Source of the DNA: Bacteroidetes bacterium GWA2_40_15
GTDB lineage: Bacteria > Bacteroidota > Bacteroidia > Bacteroidales > VadinHA17
DNA: 64,000 bases
Assembly (NCBI GenBank): GCA_001768195.1
Contig: MENI01000110.1
Coordinates: forward strand, 35,062-99,061
Reading direction: 5' to 3'
The first letter of the stretch is position 1. Each line of letters starts with the position of its first letter. Position numbers and translations under genes: made by a program. The notes below the pieces were generated by a model. It was not told where the DNA came from and made no database searches. It saw only the letters and a list, made by a program, of their open reading frames with translations. Shown here piece after piece: positions 42,554 through 50,731 of this stretch.

Positions 42554-43855
42554 TTAGCTATTCCTTAAGAAATCTAAAATCTGAAACAAAGCATCCTCAC
42601 CTCCGAAACCACCGGCTTTTGTAACAATTATGATATCCCTGTATTTTTCATCTGTGAAATATCCGTAGGGGACACCATGCAATATTTCATCTCTTATCTC
42701 AATTCCGGATATATTTATTGAGTGGGCGGCTTTTATTGCTGTGTCTCCGCCCGTAAATACTATCCCTTTAATGTTGTAATTATTAACAATCTCCTTCGCC
42801 AGTTCTCCAAGGAAGTCAGATATCGTGTCACTTACTTTAAAACTGTCAAGCCCAAGCTTATTTCCTTTTTCAAAACATCTTGCAACATCTTCTGCTGAAG
42901 AAGCGCTTCGGATTATTATATCATTCCCTCCGGAAACAGTATCCCTGATGAGCTCCAGGATTCTTCCCTTTTCCTGACCCTTATTTTTTGCCAGGATCTT
43001 ATCTGCATCAATATCAATTACATTTATATTCAGTTCACTCGCAGCAAACTCTATCTGACTGAGGGTTACTTTGTTTACGCTTCCGGCTATGACAATACTG
43101 CTCTTTTTCTCTTTATTAAGTATTAGGTGATTCGACAGTCTTTCAGCAAAACCCGAGCAACCGGCAAACATCACTCTTTCTTTTCTTTGTGAAAGAACGG
43201 ATGCTATCAGATCCAGGTCTTCATTTTCTTCTGCATCGATGATAATTATCTGAACGCCTTCATTTATAAGTATTTCAAGTTTATTAATGAATTGCAGTTT
43301 GCCTGCCAGGAGATCATCAAAGCAAATTACACCGGTTTTTTTGTCCGTTTGACGTGAAATAATTCCGGGAATATACGACTCTGTGACAGGATTTTTAGGA
43401 TCATTTGCGAATTCAGTATCTTCAAGCAGTATCCCCTTTACATAAACGTTACCGTTTAGGGTGGTTCTTCCATACTGCGGCAATGCAGGTACAACAAACG
43501 TGTGGCTGATATCAAGCGAATCCATCAGACCGGCGATCTCTGCCCCGATGTTTCCCCTCATTGTTGAATCCATCTTTTTATAGATGTATTTTATATTCTC
43601 CTGCTTAGCTGATTTTCCCGCGTTAAAAGTTTTATTGTATGCTGTCTGCATATCATCAAACCGGCTCTCTGTATCAATGACCAGAACATCGAACTCTGCG
43701 AGATTTTTCTTCAGATTATCATTGTTGGTCACAACAATGGTTTTCAGATTCTTTATGCTGAACTGAACCCCGGTGTCAACAGCACCGGTAAGATCATCGG
43801 CAACAACCAGTATCTTTTCTGCTTTATGAAAGGTATGTTGTTTATTATCAATCAT
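42554..43855 (-). CDS. Four-carbon acid sugar kinase (DUF1537 family)
   Basis: A 433-residue DUF1537 kinase. The N-terminal domain starts with VVADDLTGAVDTGVQF and has YKKMDSTMRGNIG (sugar acid binding). The C-terminal nucleotide-binding domain has VFTGGDTAI and VTKAGGFGG. Members phosphorylate D-threonate, L-threonate or D-erythronate at O4. The following PdxA2-like gene takes the product on to DHAP. The preceding 123-bp gap holds CTTTGTGCC-type repeats. Confidence 0.87.
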   Translation of the reverse strand: MIDNKQHTFHKAEKILVVADDLTGAVDTGVQFSIKNLKTIVVTNNDNLKKNLAEFDVLVIDTESRFDDMQTAYNKTFNAGKSAKQENIKYIYKKMDSTMRGNIGAEIAGLMDSLDISHTFVVPALPQYGRTTLNGNVYVKGILLEDTEFANDPKNPVTESYIPGIISRQTDKKTGVICFDDLLAGKLQFINKLEILINEGVQIIIIDAEENEDLDLIASVLSQRKERVMFAGCSGFAERLSNHLILNKEKKSSIVIAGSVNKVTLSQIEFAASELNINVIDIDADKILAKNKGQEKGRILELIRDTVSGGNDIIIRSASSAEDVARCFEKGNKLGLDSFKVSDTISDFLGELAKEIVNNYNIKGIVFTGGDTAIKAAHSINISGIEIRDEILHGVPYGYFTDEKYRDIIIVTKAGGFGGEDALFQILDFLRNS

Positions 43856-43978
43856 ATGTATTCAAAGCCGGATTTAAATTATCTCTTCGTGAATCTTTGT
43901 GCCTTAGCGCCTTTGTGGCCTATTTTTTTAATGCCACCAGGGCACGAAGACACCAGGGAACACAAAGTGTTTAATAAA

Positions 43979-45226
43979 TCAGAACGTTTTAAATTCAGAT
44001 TCGTTGAATAATCCGATATTTCTCTCAATAACCTCAATTTTTCCGGAGGCCTTTATCTCTTCAAGTACTGGATCCGAAACATACAGCTCCTCAAGATGCA
44101 GTGTATTCTTTATCCTGACAACTTTCTCTTCGCCTTTTTTAATATATCCGCAACCTCTTAATGCTATATCAAACGCCTCCCTGTCTGTCTCAGCTATTAC
44201 CGGGATCTTTATTCTTTCATAAAAGCTGCTGGTAATTCCGTTGGTATAGGTCGATGGGAAATCAATCTTATTGAAAAGCCTCCTTGGAATAACATCTGCC
44301 AACCCTACACCGATTGCATTTCCATGTGATTCTTTTGTGATATCTGCAATAATTATCGACTTAACTGCAGGACGGAGAGGCTCCGGTTGTCCATATATTT
44401 TCATCCTCCCGATTATATTAGGATCAACCCCCACACCGCTGAGGTTTTTGCCCATCTCATCAATTATCAGCAGGTCAATATTATCAGCAGGGATAAAAGG
44501 CATGTTTTCTTTTGCAGCTTTAAGGAGAGAAGGTTCCTTTTCAAAGAATTCATCAGCCCTCAGCGCACTTACCAACATGGTATCATCAAAGGCATTCTCC
44601 ACTATGGCCAGCCCCCCGATGATCTTTCCTGAAGATATTATTTGTTTTGCTACAACAGGTATCAGTTCAGCAAGTCCGTAAACCCCGTAACTGTGAATTG
44701 CAGAGGCCTGTTTCTCCTTTCCCAGCCCTATTACAGTCATCTTTACCAGTCCGCTTTCATATTGGCCATGATAATCGGTGTGTGCTTTGATCCTGTTGAT
44801 CAGTATAATCCCATCTGCCAGATATGCATTTTTATCAATGAAAATACCTGCAGGTGATGCTCCCTTTGGCAATTCCACCACATCCATTGATGATCTTACC
44901 GGAACTCCGAGGTTTTTTTCCGAGATCCCGTAGTCTGCCAGTATCTGTGCCTGTGTTTCAGCATCCGCATTTCCGTGACTGCCCATTGCAGGAACAATGA
45001 AAGGATTGGCATTATTTGCCCTTATAAAATCTGTTACTTCCCTGACAATCAGAGCTATGTTCTTAATTCCCCGGCTTCCGGCTGCCACTGCAATATTGCC
45101 ACCTGGTTTTATCAGTGGTCTCAGTCTGAGAAGCTCCTTTGATACTTCTCCCTTCACATCGGCAAGTCCGTTCTTAGGAAAATGCTGCCGGATTTTGGTA
45201 AGTTTAATATTTATGCTTGTAATCAC
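43979..45226 (-). CDS. LarA-like (DUF2088) lactate racemase-family protein
   Basis: A 415-residue protein of the nickel-pincer LarA superfamily. Visible features are the N-terminal GSRGIKNI/GSHGNAD segments, which fit nucleotide-like cofactor binding, and KAHTDYHGQYESGLVK, with two His and a Lys in an arrangement like the LarA His/Lys cofactor site. LarA relatives racemise or epimerise 2-hydroxy acids. In this operon a C2 epimerisation of a tetronate would fit (erythronate to threonate). LarB, LarC and LarE, needed to build the cofactor, are not in the window. Confidence 0.75.
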   Translation of the reverse strand: MITSINIKLTKIRQHFPKNGLADVKGEVSKELLRLRPLIKPGGNIAVAAGSRGIKNIALIVREVTDFIRANNANPFIVPAMGSHGNADAETQAQILADYGISEKNLGVPVRSSMDVVELPKGASPAGIFIDKNAYLADGIILINRIKAHTDYHGQYESGLVKMTVIGLGKEKQASAIHSYGVYGLAELIPVVAKQIISSGKIIGGLAIVENAFDDTMLVSALRADEFFEKEPSLLKAAKENMPFIPADNIDLLIIDEMGKNLSGVGVDPNIIGRMKIYGQPEPLRPAVKSIIIADITKESHGNAIGVGLADVIPRRLFNKIDFPSTYTNGITSSFYERIKIPVIAETDREAFDIALRGCGYIKKGEEKVVRIKNTLHLEELYVSDPVLEEIKASGKIEVIERNIGLFNESEFKTF

Positions 45227-45252
45227 GTTCTATCTTCTTTATGTAAAATTAC

Positions 45253-46590
45253 TCATAATATTATCAGGCTCATCAACCATGTTGCCAAAGAAGCAACAAC
45301 TCCGATGGTGAACGTCCCGAATGTCTGCAGCTTATATCCCTGATTAACATTCATTTTCGACAATTGTGTCACCACCCAGAAATAGCTATCATTTACATGG
45401 CTGGCAATCAAACTTCCTGAGCCCAGTGCAACTACAACAAGCGCTTTTGCCATTGGAGAATCGAGTCCCAGCGGAGTCAGAAGAGGAGCCATAAGGCCTG
45501 CCCCTGTTACTATAGCTACTGTTCCTGAGCCCTGAGCTGTCTTCAGAGAGGCAGCAATGAGAATCGGCAGAACTACACCAAGACTTTTTGCCCCTCCAAG
45601 GTTCTCCTTTATGAAATCGCCTATACCTGAATTCTGAAGGACCTGTCCGAATGCCCCGCCGCAACCTGTAATAATTATTATAGTTGCAGCTGCAAGAACT
45701 GCCTCTCCAACCCATCCGGCAGGAGAGATCATTTCACGTGTAAGTTTTTTTGGAAGCAGGAAAGCAAGGAATACTCCTAAAAGTAAGGCTATCACCGGCT
45801 GTCCCAGAAAAGTTATAAGATTTGATGCATTTCCTGTTCCGAAAGGAGCCGATGGGAGCAAAGCAACGGATCTGAGTATGATCAGAATTATTGGTGCGAA
45901 GATTGGGAACAATGATTTTGCTGCGGATGGATTGTATGTTGATTCAGATTTTGTGATCCCGGTATCGTATGAAGATTCATAACTGATTTTTGGTGCGACT
46001 TTAACTGCGAAGAGCCAGCCGGCAATAAGTGCTGCTATACTGACAGGGAATCCCAGAATTAACACAAGTCCCAGATCAGCATTCAGTATCCCTGCCGCAC
46101 CCACTGGTCCGGGTGTTGGTGGTATGATCGAGTGGGTTGTGATCAGCCCCAGGCTGAGTGCAATAGCGCCTACAGCGAACGAGATCCCGACCTGTTTTGT
46201 AAGGGCTTTTGCAAGGGGAGAGATAATTATGAACCCCGAATCACAGAATACCGGAATACTGATAACATACCCCATTATGCTCAGTGCAAGTGGCACGTTC
46301 TTTTCTCCTGTAATTTTAAGTGTGCTTGCAGCCAGGGTAAATGCTCCTCCTGATTTTTCAAGGAATGTTCCGATTATCGACCCTGCAAGAATTACAATTC
46401 CGATAAATCCAACCGTATTGCCAAATCCTGTATTAACTGATTTGACAACCTGTTCAAGGGTCATTGTACCTGAAAATGCCCCATATCCGATTGCAGCAAT
46501 CAGGAGCGACAGAAACGGATGCCATTTGAATTTTGTTGTAGTGATAACAATAAATGCAATCGCAAGAAATAGTAAGATTATCAGCCACAT
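45253..46590 (-). CDS. GntP-family gluconate/sugar-acid permease
   Basis: A 445-residue membrane protein with 12 or so helices and GntP signatures: ISIPVFCDSGFIIISPL, the THSIIPPTPGPVGAAG segment, and AASLKTAQGSGTVAIVTGA in the second half. GntP carriers import gluconate and related acids with protons. It is the first gene of the operon with the LarA-like protein, DUF1537 kinase and PdxA2-like enzyme, so a tetronate is the likely substrate. Confidence 0.88.
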   Translation of the reverse strand: MWLIILLFLAIAFIVITTTKFKWHPFLSLLIAAIGYGAFSGTMTLEQVVKSVNTGFGNTVGFIGIVILAGSIIGTFLEKSGGAFTLAASTLKITGEKNVPLALSIMGYVISIPVFCDSGFIIISPLAKALTKQVGISFAVGAIALSLGLITTHSIIPPTPGPVGAAGILNADLGLVLILGFPVSIAALIAGWLFAVKVAPKISYESSYDTGITKSESTYNPSAAKSLFPIFAPIILIILRSVALLPSAPFGTGNASNLITFLGQPVIALLLGVFLAFLLPKKLTREMISPAGWVGEAVLAAATIIIITGCGGAFGQVLQNSGIGDFIKENLGGAKSLGVVLPILIAASLKTAQGSGTVAIVTGAGLMAPLLTPLGLDSPMAKALVVVALGSGSLIASHVNDSYFWVVTQLSKMNVNQGYKLQTFGTFTIGVVASLATWLMSLIIL

Positions 46591-46769
46591 ATATGGTAAT
46601 ATTATTTACAGATAAGTCTTGTTAAAACTAAATCCATTAACCGCAAAGTTCGCAAAAGTATCTGCCAGCCGTAGGATACGAAGAACTTTGTTCCCTTTGC
46701 GGTTAAAATTATAGTTAAATATAATGTACCCTACCGAAATTATTTGATATGTTCAATGAATTTATATTT

Positions 46770-46777
46770 TAAATTTG
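46770..46777 (+). promoter_or_regulatory. -7 box for the sialidase operon
   Basis: TAAATTTG fits TAnnTTTG and is 22 bp before the sialidase ATG. A TTTG at 46743-46746 lies 23 bp upstream, slightly longer than ideal for a -33 box. Confidence 0.45.
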
Positions 46778-46798
46778 AAATAATTAACTCTTTATGAT

Positions 46799-47926
46799 AT
46801 GAAAAAAGCACTCTTCATTTGCCTGCTTACACTATTTCTGTTCCCGGCATATAACTTATCTGCCCAGGTACAAACAACTGAAAAGAAACTCGATTATCTC
46901 TTCGAAAGCGGCACCAATGGTTACAACACATTCAGGATACCTGCGATTATAACCACAAAAAATGGTACACTCCTGGCTTTTGCCGAGGGCAGGAAGAATA
47001 CATCTTCCGATACAGGAGATATCGATCTGGTAATGAAGCGTTCAGATGACAACGGTAAAACATGGAGCGAGTTAATCCTGATCTGGGATGATGGTGATAA
47101 TGTATGCGGAAACCCGGCGCCTGTACAGGATACAAAGAGTGGAAAGATATTTCTTCTATCCACCTGGAACCTCGGAAGTGACCATGAGCACGAGATCATA
47201 AATCAGACAAGCTGGGACACCAGGAGGATTTACCTGCTGGTATCCTCCGATGATGGATTGACATGGTCAGAACCGGTAGAAATTACAACAACGGTAAAGC
47301 TTAATAACTGGACATGGTATGCTACAGGACCCTGCCACGGGATTCAGCTACAGGCAGGTGAATATAAGAGTCGTCTGATAATTCCGTGCGATCATATTGA
47401 GGCAGGAACCGGGAAATACTTTTCACATATAATCTATTCCGACAACAATGGAAAGACCTGGAATCTGGGAGGAACAACCCCGCAGGACCAGGTAAATGAA
47501 TGTACCATAGCCGAATTGTCCGAAGGTAAACTGATGCTGAACATGCGGAACTATGACCGTACCCGGAAGACAAGAAAAGTCTCTCTGAGTAATGATGGAG
47601 GCATGACATGGAGTAATATTTATTCAGATCCTCTGTTAATTGAACCAATTTGCCAGGCCAGCCTTCTTAACCATCCCAAAAAAAAGATTCTGTATTTTTT
47701 AAATCCGGCAAGCGAAAACTCACGTGAGAAGATGACCCTTCGCATAAGCAATGATGAAGGTAAAACATGGGCTGTATCAAAGGTTCTCTATGATGGACCT
47801 GCTGCCTATTCGGATATTACCCTTCTGTCGACTGGAGAATTGGGTTGCTTTTATGAAGCAGGAGAAAAATCGCCATATGAGGGTATTGTTTTTAAAAAAT
47901 TATCTTTAAAGGAAATCAAATATTAG
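46799..47926 (+). CDS. Secreted sialidase-family enzyme (GH33-like)
   Basis: A 375-residue six-bladed propeller with a signal peptide (cleavage after LSAQ). It has the FRIP motif (45-48, with the first catalytic Arg R46) and five Asp boxes: SDDNGKTW, SSDDGLTW, SDNNGKTW, SNDGGMTW and SNDEGKTW. GH33 enzymes release terminal sialic acids; some family members hydrolyse other glycans. It is 24 bp upstream of the GHL10-GH171 fusion gene, so it is probably co-transcribed with wall-glycan enzymes. Confidence 0.85.
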   Translation: MKKALFICLLTLFLFPAYNLSAQVQTTEKKLDYLFESGTNGYNTFRIPAIITTKNGTLLAFAEGRKNTSSDTGDIDLVMKRSDDNGKTWSELILIWDDGDNVCGNPAPVQDTKSGKIFLLSTWNLGSDHEHEIINQTSWDTRRIYLLVSSDDGLTWSEPVEITTTVKLNNWTWYATGPCHGIQLQAGEYKSRLIIPCDHIEAGTGKYFSHIIYSDNNGKTWNLGGTTPQDQVNECTIAELSEGKLMLNMRNYDRTRKTRKVSLSNDGGMTWSNIYSDPLLIEPICQASLLNHPKKKILYFLNPASENSREKMTLRISNDEGKTWAVSKVLYDGPAAYSDITLLSTGELGCFYEAGEKSPYEGIVFKKLSLKEIKY

Positions 47927-47950
47927 TTGTCGGTATTTAATATCAAAACT

Positions 47951-50731
47951 ATGTTAAAAAGAACTCTGCTGTTTTTTGCTTATGTACTGTTATTAATTAC
48001 TGTAACAAGATGTGTATCTACTAAAACTGCTGCTACCGGTGATCCATCAGGCCGTACGCCAGGTGCTGAGAGGGAATTCCGGGCTGCCTGGGTTGCTACT
48101 GTTGCAAATGTTAACTGGCCGAGCAAACCAGGATTGCCAGTGGAACAACAGAAAAAAGAGGCAATTGAACTTCTTGATCTGCTTTTCAACAATAATTTCA
48201 ATGCAGTCATTTTCCAGGTAAGACCCCAATGCGATGCCATGTATCAAAGTGATCTTGAACCATGGTCTTACTATCTTACCGGGAAACAGGGTAAAGCTCC
48301 TGATCCATATTATGATCCGCTGGAATTCTGGATTAAAGAAGCACATACCCGTGGTATTGAACTTCATGCCTGGCTGAACCCATATCGTGCCCATCATGTT
48401 TCCGGCGGTGAGGTATCTGATGCCTCAATTGTAAAAAAAAGGACTGAACTCGTTGTTAAGCTTGAGCAGGGTTACTGGTGGATGGAACCCACAAAGCAGG
48501 CTACACAGGATCAGACCTACAATGTGGTTATGGACCTTGTCCGCAGATATGATCTTGACGGTATTCATTTCGACGATTATTTTTACCCTTATCCGTCCTA
48601 TAATAATGATAAGGATTTTCCTGATGAAGAAAGCTGGCAGGCTTATCAAAAGAGCGGGGGTAAATTATCACGGGGTGACTGGAGAAGAGAAAGTGTCAAC
48701 ATACTTGTGGAAAGGATTTATAAGGGGATAAAAGCAGAAAAACCTTACGTTAAATTCGGATTAAGTCCTTTCGGTATCTGGCGGCCATATAATCCGCCAT
48801 CAATAAGTGGTTTTGATCAGCATAATGTGCTGTATGCCGATGCACGCAAATGGCTTAACAAAGGTTGGGTTGATTACTATTCCCCCCAGCTCTACTGGCA
48901 GATCAACCAGATTCCTCAGAGTTATCCGCTGCTTCTCGGCTGGTGGAAAGACGAAAACAAAAAGGGCAGACATTTATGGCCGGGGATCAGTCTGAGTATC
49001 CAACCGGTTTCAAAGCTGATAGATGAAACTCTGAACCAGATCATGGTAGCCCGTGGAATGCTTCCTGAAAGTCCCGGAGTTGTCCACTGGAGCATAGGAC
49101 CTCTCCAGTATTCTCCGGGATTGGCAAAGGCAATCTCTGACGGACCATATAAAAAGAAGGCACTGGTTCCGTCTTCTCCCTGGCTTGACAAAAAACGGCC
49201 AGTTGCTCCGGAGATAAATATTTCACCGGATAAAGATATTCTTAGAGTCTCCTGGGTTAATAAAGATAAGGATGCCATTGGACGGTGGGTTGTTTACTTT
49301 AAACATGGCTCTCAATGGAACTATGATATATTTGGAAATAGTATTACATCGGATAGTGTCCCCGCATTTGTTGTCAACCAGTCCCTTTTAAACCGGGTCG
49401 ATCCGGGGACAATAACTAAGCCGGAGGATGTTCTTTTGCCATTAGACAGTATCGCAGTTTCTGCTGTCGACCGGTTTGGGAATGAAAGTGCTTTAACATA
49501 CAGGAAGATGTCAGGTTTTTCTTTCAGCGATGCTCCTGCCTTAACTGAGATCCTGGCAAAATTTGGTGCAGATAAAATAAAACCAGTTCTCCCTAAGCCA
49601 TTTGTTACACCCGGAATAGATCTGCTTGTAACCGATCACCTCGATCTGATAAGAGGCAAAAAGGTAGGTCTTATTACAAATCCATCTGCAGTCGGGTCTG
49701 ATTTAAGAAGCAGTATTGATATACTTGCCGCCACTCCCGGAGTAAACCTTGTTGCCCTGTTTGGAGCCGAACATGGAGTGAGGGGTGCATTGCAGGGACG
49801 GATAATTCAGGATGGGGAACCGGACCCGGTCACAGGAATACCGGTATATAGCATGTATGGCGACTCATTTGCCCCGAAGAAGGAATGGATAGAGAACCTT
49901 GATGCACTTATTTTTGATATTCAGGGTGTAGGATCAGCCTGGTATACATTCAAATATTCCATGTCATTCGCTATGCAGGCATGCGCAGAGGCAGGGATCC
50001 CTTTTATCGTTCTCGACAGGCCAAATCCTCTGGGAGGCAGGGTTGTTGAGGGTCCATTACTTGATACGGTTAGTATATTCCGCCACCCTCTTCCGCTCAG
50101 ACATGGTATGACCTATGGTGAATTGGCAACCATGTGGAATGAAACTGAGGGATATGGTGCAGACCTTACAGTAATTAAGATGAAGGGGTGGAGAAGGAGT
50201 ATGCTTTGGAACGAGACCGGGCTTTTATGGGTCATGCCATCGCCGAATATGGGAACACTGGAAACTGCAATAGTCTATCCGGGTCAATGCCTGTTTGAAA
50301 GGACAAACATTTCTGAAGGAAGAGGTACAACTAAACCATTTTTAATATCAGGATCAACCTGGATAGATGCTGAAAAGGCAGCAGCTGATCTCAACAGCAG
50401 GGGCATTAAAGGAGCAATCTTCAGACCCGTTCATTTCATTCCTGAAAATTCCGCGACAGGTTCCAATCCGCGGGGAAAACCATGGAACATGATGAGTCAT
50501 GGAGTGGAAGTAATGGTTACAGATCCGGCAGTTTTCATGTCTGTTGAAGCAGCAGTGCATACTTTTGATGCATATCGTAAAACCAGCCCTGATTCACTTA
50601 TATGGTCTCCACCTGCTGTCATAAAACGAATGGATGAGCCCGGGGTGAATGCTGAAGAGATAATAAAAGCATGCCAGGATCAGGTGAGTGAGTTCTTAAA
50701 AGTCAGGCAGAAATATCTCTTATACCGATGA
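47951..50731 (+). CDS. GHL10-GH171 (NamZ/DUF1343) fusion lipoprotein
   Basis: A 926-residue exported protein, taken from the ATG at 47951 rather than the TTG at 47927. A Cys after the signal suggests lipidation. Domain 1 (about 40-410) is a GHL10/DUF187 barrel: REFRAAWVATV, WLNPYRA, DGIHFDDYFYP. An Ig-like linker spans about 430-530. Domain 2 (about 555-925) is DUF1343/GH171: VGLITNPSAV, LFGAEHGVRG, FDIQGVGSAWYTF, LDRPNPLGG, SPNMGTLETA. GH171 NamZ removes MurNAc from the non-reducing end of peptidoglycan glycans. Fusing two glycan-active domains suggests sequential cutting of one substrate. The stop overlaps the amidase start by 4 bp. Confidence 0.85.
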   Translation: MLKRTLLFFAYVLLLITVTRCVSTKTAATGDPSGRTPGAEREFRAAWVATVANVNWPSKPGLPVEQQKKEAIELLDLLFNNNFNAVIFQVRPQCDAMYQSDLEPWSYYLTGKQGKAPDPYYDPLEFWIKEAHTRGIELHAWLNPYRAHHVSGGEVSDASIVKKRTELVVKLEQGYWWMEPTKQATQDQTYNVVMDLVRRYDLDGIHFDDYFYPYPSYNNDKDFPDEESWQAYQKSGGKLSRGDWRRESVNILVERIYKGIKAEKPYVKFGLSPFGIWRPYNPPSISGFDQHNVLYADARKWLNKGWVDYYSPQLYWQINQIPQSYPLLLGWWKDENKKGRHLWPGISLSIQPVSKLIDETLNQIMVARGMLPESPGVVHWSIGPLQYSPGLAKAISDGPYKKKALVPSSPWLDKKRPVAPEINISPDKDILRVSWVNKDKDAIGRWVVYFKHGSQWNYDIFGNSITSDSVPAFVVNQSLLNRVDPGTITKPEDVLLPLDSIAVSAVDRFGNESALTYRKMSGFSFSDAPALTEILAKFGADKIKPVLPKPFVTPGIDLLVTDHLDLIRGKKVGLITNPSAVGSDLRSSIDILAATPGVNLVALFGAEHGVRGALQGRIIQDGEPDPVTGIPVYSMYGDSFAPKKEWIENLDALIFDIQGVGSAWYTFKYSMSFAMQACAEAGIPFIVLDRPNPLGGRVVEGPLLDTVSIFRHPLPLRHGMTYGELATMWNETEGYGADLTVIKMKGWRRSMLWNETGLLWVMPSPNMGTLETAIVYPGQCLFERTNISEGRGTTKPFLISGSTWIDAEKAAADLNSRGIKGAIFRPVHFIPENSATGSNPRGKPWNMMSHGVEVMVTDPAVFMSVEAAVHTFDAYRKTSPDSLIWSPPAVIKRMDEPGVNAEEIIKACQDQVSEFLKVRQKYLLYR

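Noticed and set aside
47927-47950. TTG start for the GHL10-GH171 gene
   Set aside because: It follows the sialidase stop directly; the ATG at 47951 starts a normal signal peptide.
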